A stretch of 64,000 bases of DNA from Amorphochlora amoebiformis. Its lineage: Eukaryota > Cercozoa > Chlorarachniophyceae. The stretch is from positions 62,001 to 126,000 of the forward strand of contig BAAHQB010000277.1 in NCBI GenBank assembly GCA_054601695.1. Direction: 5' to 3'. The notes under the pieces were generated by a model. That model saw only the letters and a program-made list of their open reading frames with translations, was not told the DNA's origin and did not search any database. Positions 62,618-64,000 of the stretch are shown here, one piece after another. A program made the translations under genes and the position numbers. Within the stretch, counting starts at the first letter, position 1. Every line of letters starts with the position of its first letter.

Positions 62618-63468
62618 ATATATATACATAACATATATTTATATATATACATATATCTTACATATATATATATATATATATATACATATATATATACATA
62701 TATATATCTTACATATACAGCACAAATATCTTCTACGAACATGTATGTTTTCAATTTCGCATACGAGTCTGTACCAAGCACTTCGACTCACTATCGAAAA
62801 ACTTCCCGCACACCCGACACGTTTGGCTCTAAAACACAAAACTCAGACGCCAAATAAATAAGAATAATTCATAATATTTCGGCATTTCATAAGAATGATT
62901 CATATTATTTCGGCATTTCATAAGAATAATTCATAGTATTTCGGCATTTTACAAACTCAGACACCGTGGGTGAGTTAATTGATATTATTTCGGGAAGAAG
63001 AGAGTTTGGAGAAGTTGTATGGCAAGGGTATGGCATAAACAATATCCGCATATACACACGCCTTACACGTGTGTAGAATAGTTACAATGTAGGGTATGGC
63101 ATAAACAATATCCGCATATACACATTCCTTACACGTGTGTATAATAATTACAAAGTTGGGTATGGCATAAACAATATCCGCATATACACATTCCTTACAC
63201 GTGTGTATAATAATTACAAAGTAGGGTATGGCATAAACAATATCCGCATATACACATTCCTTACACGTGTGTATAATAATTACAAAGTAGGGTATGGCAT
63301 AAACAATATCCTTATATACCTCATATATTCACGCCTTACACGTGTGTAGAATAATTACAAAGTAGGGTTAGGGTTAGGGCTAGGGTTAGGGTTAGGGTTA
63401 GGGTTAGGGTTAGGGTTAGGGTTTACAAAGTTTCTCTGGTGCTCATCCAGGTGCTCTTTGAAGCGTTT
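62013..63468 (-). CDS. C2H2 zinc-finger protein, C-terminal part (5' partial at window edge)
   Basis: Minus-strand exons: 63468-63427, 62828-62775, 62451-62276, 62136-62013 (TAG). Phases agree. One finger is complete across two exons: C-R-V-C-G-K, twelve residues, then H-L-P-I-H (CX2CX12HX3H). The exon before it gives the helix and HX3H half of another finger, [11 protein letters not shown], whose cysteines must lie upstream beyond the window. After the fingers come an acidic-basic linker ([15 protein letters not shown]), a Ser-rich patch ([11 protein letters not shown]) and a Lys-rich end (KPQKTKGNK). This suits a nucleic-acid-binding protein, but I cannot name it. The gene converges on the FEA1-like gene. 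The intron following 63427 begins with the 5' splice site running directly into CCCTAA repeats. Confidence 0.72.
62160..62255. repeat. (CTCGAGAG)n repeat in a zinc-finger-gene intron
   Basis: Self-complementary GAGAGCTCTCGAGAGC units with multiple XhoI-type CTCGAG cores; the whole segment can fold on itself. Confidence 0.85.
62860..63365 (-). repeat. tandem repeats in the zinc-finger-gene intron
   Basis: 62860-62950: three copies of ATAAGAATAATTCATAGTAT then TTCGGCATTT. 63025-63365: five copies of a 63-bp unit (GGTATGGCATAAACAATATC...ACAAAGT). Each unit end, read on the minus strand, is ACTTTGTAATTATT, similar to the exon end and donor AACTTTGTAAACCC at 63427. Confidence 0.85.
63363..63423. 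repeat. TTAGGG repeats abutting a 5' splice site
   Basis: Nearly perfect GGGTTA repeats; on the gene's strand the intron starts GTAAACCCTAACCC, so telomeric sequence begins within 4 bases of the exon. Confidence 0.93.

Positions 63469-64000
<532 letters not shown>

Overview
The window is nuclear DNA of a spliceosomal eukaryote, most likely a microbial, probably photosynthetic alga. It has GT-AG introns. TAA, TAG and TGA all end genes, so the standard code applies. Interstitial telomere-type TTAGGG/CCCTAA repeats are common. The gene content is eukaryotic: mitochondrial complex I subunit, ARF GTPase, TMEM65 and PPKL phosphatase. An iron-starvation/high-CO2 cell-surface protein of the FEA1/H43/ISIP2A (phytotransferrin) type points to a phytoplankton-like host. 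I cannot name the lineage. By eye more than half of the DNA is (AT)n microsatellite, which makes most long open frames here (Tyr-Ile, Val-Cys or Met-Tyr-Val-Cys polypeptides) spurious.

Layout: (1) 94-15526 (+), catalytic half of a Kelch-type phosphatase (PPKL-like), 25 short exons, entering from the left edge. (2) 18362-19168 (-), unidentified multi-pass membrane protein. (3) 19604-35002 (+), mitochondrial TMEM65 with flanking EF-hands, 22 exons. (4) 36620-37154 (-), complex I NDUFA5/B13. (5) 37232-38102 (+), ARF-family GTPase. (6) 38619-48830 (-), PHYHD1-like 2-oxoglutarate/Fe(II) dioxygenase. (7) 49043-57666 (+), Nudix hydrolase. (8) 59323-60699 (+), FEA1/ISIP2A-like protein with a hidden in-frame intron. 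(9) 62013-63468 (-), C-terminal part of a C2H2 zinc-finger protein that continues off the right edge. Exon chains were joined by hand; inside each chain the codon phases agree across every junction listed.

Architecture: three gene pairs (2/3, 4/5, 6/7) are divergent with 77-435 bp between start codons, and these shared promoters are free of AT microsatellite. Genes 4, 5 and 8 are compact with 64-161 nt introns. Genes 1, 3, 6, 7 and 9 have 21-180 nt coding exons scattered in introns of 60-2900 nt. Those introns are mostly (AT)n plus minisatellites.

The most striking observation is that many intronic minisatellites are tandem or dispersed copies of the adjacent exon-intron junction. Copies carry the real 5' or 3' splice site plus a few tens of exon bases, sometimes at both ends of one exon and sometimes inverted. 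Introns therefore hold from one to about twenty decoy splice sites of their own making. I found this at more than fifteen exons in five genes.
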